Source: Chloroflexaceae bacterium UBA1466 (GTDB taxonomy: Bacteria > Chloroflexota > Chloroflexia > Chloroflexales > Chloroflexaceae). Taken from it: a DNA stretch of 12,807 nt. The stretch spans positions 1 to 12,807 of the forward strand of contig DCSM01000053.1 in NCBI GenBank assembly GCA_002325605.1. Direction: 5' to 3'. The notes under the pieces are model-generated. The model ran no database searches. It was not told the origin of the DNA and was given only the letters and a program-made list of their open reading frames with translations. The position numbers and the translations under genes are program-made. This document shows positions 10,868 through 12,807 of the stretch, piece after piece (positions within the stretch are counted from its first letter, which is position 1; each line of letters begins with the position of its first letter).

Positions 10868-12189
10868 AAAGCGATTTTTATGCGGCGATTTCCCAAATTG
10901 CTGCCGAGCGCGGCATTCCCCGCGATGCAATTTTGGAAGTGATGGAGAAGGCCCTGATTACGGCCTACCGACGTACATTAGGCAACAATCCCCCACCCCT
11001 GGATGTCACGGTCAAGCTTGACCTTCAGAACGGCACAGCCCATGTCTATGCTGAAAAGCAGGTCGTAGAAGAAGTTTTTGATGACCGGTTTGAAGTCGAG
11101 ATCGGTGAAGCGCGGAAGACCGCGCCCGATGCCCAGCTGGGGCAAAAAGTTTGGTGCGAAAGCACTCCCAGAGATTTTGGGCGCATTGCGGCTCAAACGG
11201 CCAAACAGGTCGTGCTTCAGGGGATCAAAGAGGTTGAGCGCGAACACATTTATAGCGAATATATGGGGCGCGAAGGGGAGTTAATCACCGCCACCGTCCA
11301 GCGCAATGCTAAAGACAGCGTCATTCTCGAAATGGGAAAGGCCGAAGCGGTTTTACATCGCAAGGAACAAGTCGATATAGACCGCTATTTTCATGGGCAA
11401 CGGCTCAAAGTCTATTTGTTGGATACGCGCCGCGAGGAACGCGGGCCCCGGTTGATTGTTTCGCGGGCCCATAAAAATTTGATTTCGTGCCTCTTTCGGA
11501 TGGAAGTTCCCGAAATTTATAATGGCACCGTGGAGATAAAATCGGTGGCCCGTGAGCCAGGTTTACGCTCTAAAGTTGCGGTAGCTGCCCAACAAGAAGG
11601 GATTGACCCCGTAGGGTCTTGTGTGGGGATGCGTGGGATTCGGATTCAGAATATCGTCAACGAGTTAAATGGCGAAAAAATAGATGTTGTACAATGGTCG
11701 CCTGACCCCAAAGAATTTATCGCCAATGCGCTTTCGCCGGCTCAAGTGGTCGAAGTCCATTTGAATGAAATCGAAAAGGCCGCTTTGGTGATTGTTCCTG
11801 ATAAGCAACTTTCGCTGGCCATTGGGCGCGAAGGGCAAAATGTGCGGCTGGCGGCCAAACTTACCGGCTGGCGGATTGATATTAAGAGTGCAACGACTTT
11901 GCTGGAAGAAGAGCGGGGCGCGGCGCAAGCCCGTGAAGCGGCGGAAGCGGAGGCGATGGTTACTGAAGCGGCCTTAGCTTCGGCCAAAGTTGAAGAGCGG
12001 AAAGTGCATTCAGATGGAACCATTGTCTATCAAAATGTCCATTATGGCCCTTTAGGGCACGAACTCATTGGCGAAACGGTTGAATTCAGAGTTACCGCGC
12101 AGAAAATGTATATTTATCTTCATGATCGCCTGGTAGCTTCCTATATGTTGGCTGAGAGCGCAACAAACGGTGAAAAAACCGAAGAATAA
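10864..12189 (+). CDS. nusA: Transcription termination/antitermination factor NusA, with a C-terminal extension
   Basis: A 441-residue cytoplasmic RNA polymerase-binding factor that modulates pausing, intrinsic termination and antitermination. The N-terminal RNAP-binding domain spans about 1-125 (FYAAISQIAAERGIPRDAIL, then ALITAYRR, and FGRIAAQTAKQVVLQGIKEVER). The S1 domain (about 135-200) contains GELITATVQR and the end RLIVSRAHKNLI. KH1 has DPVGSCVGMRGIRIQNIVNELNGEKIDVV (248-276), with GMRG as its GxxG loop. KH2 has LAIGREGQNVRLAAKLTGWRIDI (318-340), with GREG. After KH2 come an acidic/Ala-rich helix (346-377) and about 50 residues with beta character (378-432), ending in an acidic tail; these are beyond the minimal NusA core. 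AGGGT (10856-10860) lies only 3 bases before the ATG, a short spacing that may make initiation depend on coupling with the upstream small ORF. rimP is absent upstream; ylxR and infB follow, as is typical. Confidence 0.97.
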   Translation: MKSDFYAAISQIAAERGIPRDAILEVMEKALITAYRRTLGNNPPPLDVTVKLDLQNGTAHVYAEKQVVEEVFDDRFEVEIGEARKTAPDAQLGQKVWCESTPRDFGRIAAQTAKQVVLQGIKEVEREHIYSEYMGREGELITATVQRNAKDSVILEMGKAEAVLHRKEQVDIDRYFHGQRLKVYLLDTRREERGPRLIVSRAHKNLISCLFRMEVPEIYNGTVEIKSVAREPGLRSKVAVAAQQEGIDPVGSCVGMRGIRIQNIVNELNGEKIDVVQWSPDPKEFIANALSPAQVVEVHLNEIEKAALVIVPDKQLSLAIGREGQNVRLAAKLTGWRIDIKSATTLLEEERGAAQAREAAEAEAMVTEAALASAKVEERKVHSDGTIVYQNVHYGPLGHELIGETVEFRVTAQKMYIYLHDRLVASYMLAESATNGEKTEE

Positions 12190-12209
12190 GCGATTGAAAG
12201 CCTTTTCCT

Positions 12210-12506
12210 TTGCCCCCTTTTTTGAAAACCAAAGCGCTTCCCCAGCGAATGTGTATTGCTTGCCGGGTTGTCCAAGCCCAAAGCAGTTTATTGCGGCTGA
12301 CAAAGCTCCCTGGTGGTGAAGTCAGGCTTGACCCAGAAAGGAAACTGGGGGGCCGCGGAGCTTATCTTTGCCCCAAAGTTGCGTGTTGGGAAGCTGCACT
12401 CAAGCGGCGGCGGGTGGAACACGCTTTGCGCTTGGCAACGCTCGGCCCCGAAGATGATTTGCGGCTGCGCCAATTGATCCTTGAATTAACAGGAAACCAA
12501 AACTAA
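12210..12506 (+). CDS. ylxR: YlxR (DUF448) RNA-binding protein
   Basis: A small basic protein of up to 98 residues with the YlxR signatures: RMCIACR at residues 13-19, LLRLTK at 27-32, and GGRGAYLCPKVACW at 47-60, followed by basic helices (ALKRRRVEHALRLA). Family members are nucleoid/RNA-binding proteins encoded between nusA and infB; in B. subtilis YlxR has been linked to RNase P. There is no ATG upstream of the conserved R-x-C motif; the only in-frame ATG (12249) lies inside it. The first in-frame stop upstream is at 12195. The start must therefore be non-ATG, either TTG at 12210 (GAAAG 9 bases upstream) or TTG at 12222, which would begin MKTKALPQRMC. Neither has a strong Shine-Dalgarno, so translation may be weak or coupled to nusA, which ends 20 bases earlier. 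Confidence 0.9.
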   Translation: MPPFLKTKALPQRMCIACRVVQAQSSLLRLTKLPGGEVRLDPERKLGGRGAYLCPKVACWEAALKRRRVEHALRLATLGPEDDLRLRQLILELTGNQN

Positions 12507-12570
12507 CCGTTGAGATTGTGTTTCGTTTTAGTTTAGAAAAGACGAGAACGATGAGATTATAAACTGAAAG

Positions 12571-12630
12571 CCAAGCGATTTAGGGTTGAAAGGTAAAGGG
12601 CCTAGCTTTACCCAAGCCGAAATCGTTTGG
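12571..12630 (+). promoter_or_regulatory. Long stem-loop in the infB leader, abutting its ribosome binding site
   Basis: An outer 11-bp helix pairs CCAAGCGATTT (12571-12581) with AAATCGTTTGG (12620-12630), with one G-T wobble. An inner 7-bp helix pairs GGTAAAG (12592-12598) with CTTTACC (12606-12612). There is no T run, so it is not an intrinsic terminator. The 3' arm ends where the purine-rich GAAAGG Shine-Dalgarno of infB begins. The structure lies in the 131-base gap between ylxR and infB. Confidence 0.6.
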
Positions 12631-12643
12631 GAAAGGTATGAGC

Positions 12644-12807
12644 ATGTCAGATCCAAAAAACCCCCCAAGAACCGCAGATAGAGATCGCCCTGCAACCGAG
12701 CGGAGCCAGGGGAACAGTGGAAGTCCACGGAGTGGGAGCGGCTCCCAAGCTCGTGGCAGTGGGGGAAGTAGCTCTTCTTCGGGCGGAAGCCGCAGCAGTA
12801 GCCCGCC
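12644..12807 (+). CDS. infB: Translation initiation factor IF-2, N-terminal fragment (3' end outside window)
   Basis: An ORF open to the end of the window, giving MSDPKNPPRTADRDRPATER and then a Ser/Gly/Arg-rich low-complexity stretch. The GTPase domains that define IF-2 are not in view, so the call rests on synteny (nusA-ylxR-infB) and on the disordered, variable N-terminus usual for bacterial IF-2. Two in-frame ATGs exist, at 12638 and 12644. The Shine-Dalgarno GGGAAAGG ends at 12636, which is 1 base from the first and 7 from the second, so 12644 is preferred. IF-2 delivers initiator fMet-tRNA to the 30S subunit and promotes 50S joining. Confidence 0.75.
   Translation, partial: MSDPKNPPRTADRDRPATERSQGNSGSPRSGSGSQARGSGGSSSSSGGSRSSSP

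Noticed and set aside
1..12807. CRISPR arrays, insertion sequences or attachment-site repeats flanking the ATPase/TOPRIM pair
   Set aside because: I saw no regularly spaced repeats, transposase genes, terminal inverted repeats or matching direct repeats at the module edges.

Overview
The window looks like a bacterial chromosome segment of moderate GC content, most plausibly from a Chloroflexota (Anaerolineae-like) organism. That assignment is an inference. It rests on a System I cytochrome c maturation cluster with a variant CcmE, a nusA-ylxR-infB operon whose IF-2 begins with a Ser/Gly-rich tail, and generally Shine-Dalgarno-led genes. No 16S or other decisive marker is present. All real genes run on the + strand.

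Layout. (1) 1-204: the 3' end of cobO, the cobalamin adenosyltransferase. (2) 216-2009: a two-gene unit, visibly more AT-rich than its surroundings, encoding an OLD-like AAA ATPase and a DUF3226-type TOPRIM protein joined by a TAAATG junction. This is a candidate accessory or anti-phage module. (3) 2024-9489: a cytochrome c maturation cluster in the order ccmC, ccmD, a GT-C-type membrane glycosyltransferase-like gene, ccmE, ccmF, a J-like/TM/TPR fusion gene, and a TlpA/CcmG-type thioredoxin. CcmE carries CxxxY instead of the usual HxxxY heme attachment motif, and no ccmH is present. Both features are known from the variant System I of archaea and some bacteria. CcmC and CcmF both carry enlarged extracytoplasmic segments. 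(4) 9561-10244: an orphan OmpR/PhoB response regulator with its own likely promoter. (5) 10248-10405: tRNA-Gly(CCC) with a perfect consensus promoter and its own terminator. (6) 10406-10863: more than 450 bases without a protein gene of normal size. It holds a second strong promoter, a structured leader RNA ending in an intrinsic terminator, and an 18-codon ORF overlapping the nusA start. (7) 10864 to the end: nusA, ylxR and the start of infB. rimP is missing from its usual place before nusA, and a long stem-loop lies directly against the infB ribosome binding site.

How the genes work together. CcmC/D/E/F and the thioredoxin handle heme delivery, the heme chaperone step, ligation and apocytochrome thiol reduction outside the membrane. 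The TPR domain of the J-like protein is a plausible substitute for the apocytochrome-binding TPR of CcmI/CcmH. ccmA and ccmB are not in the window, and the ATPase/TOPRIM pair sits where they are often found. The nusA leader resembles an attenuator arrangement, which would fit NusA controlling its own transcription.
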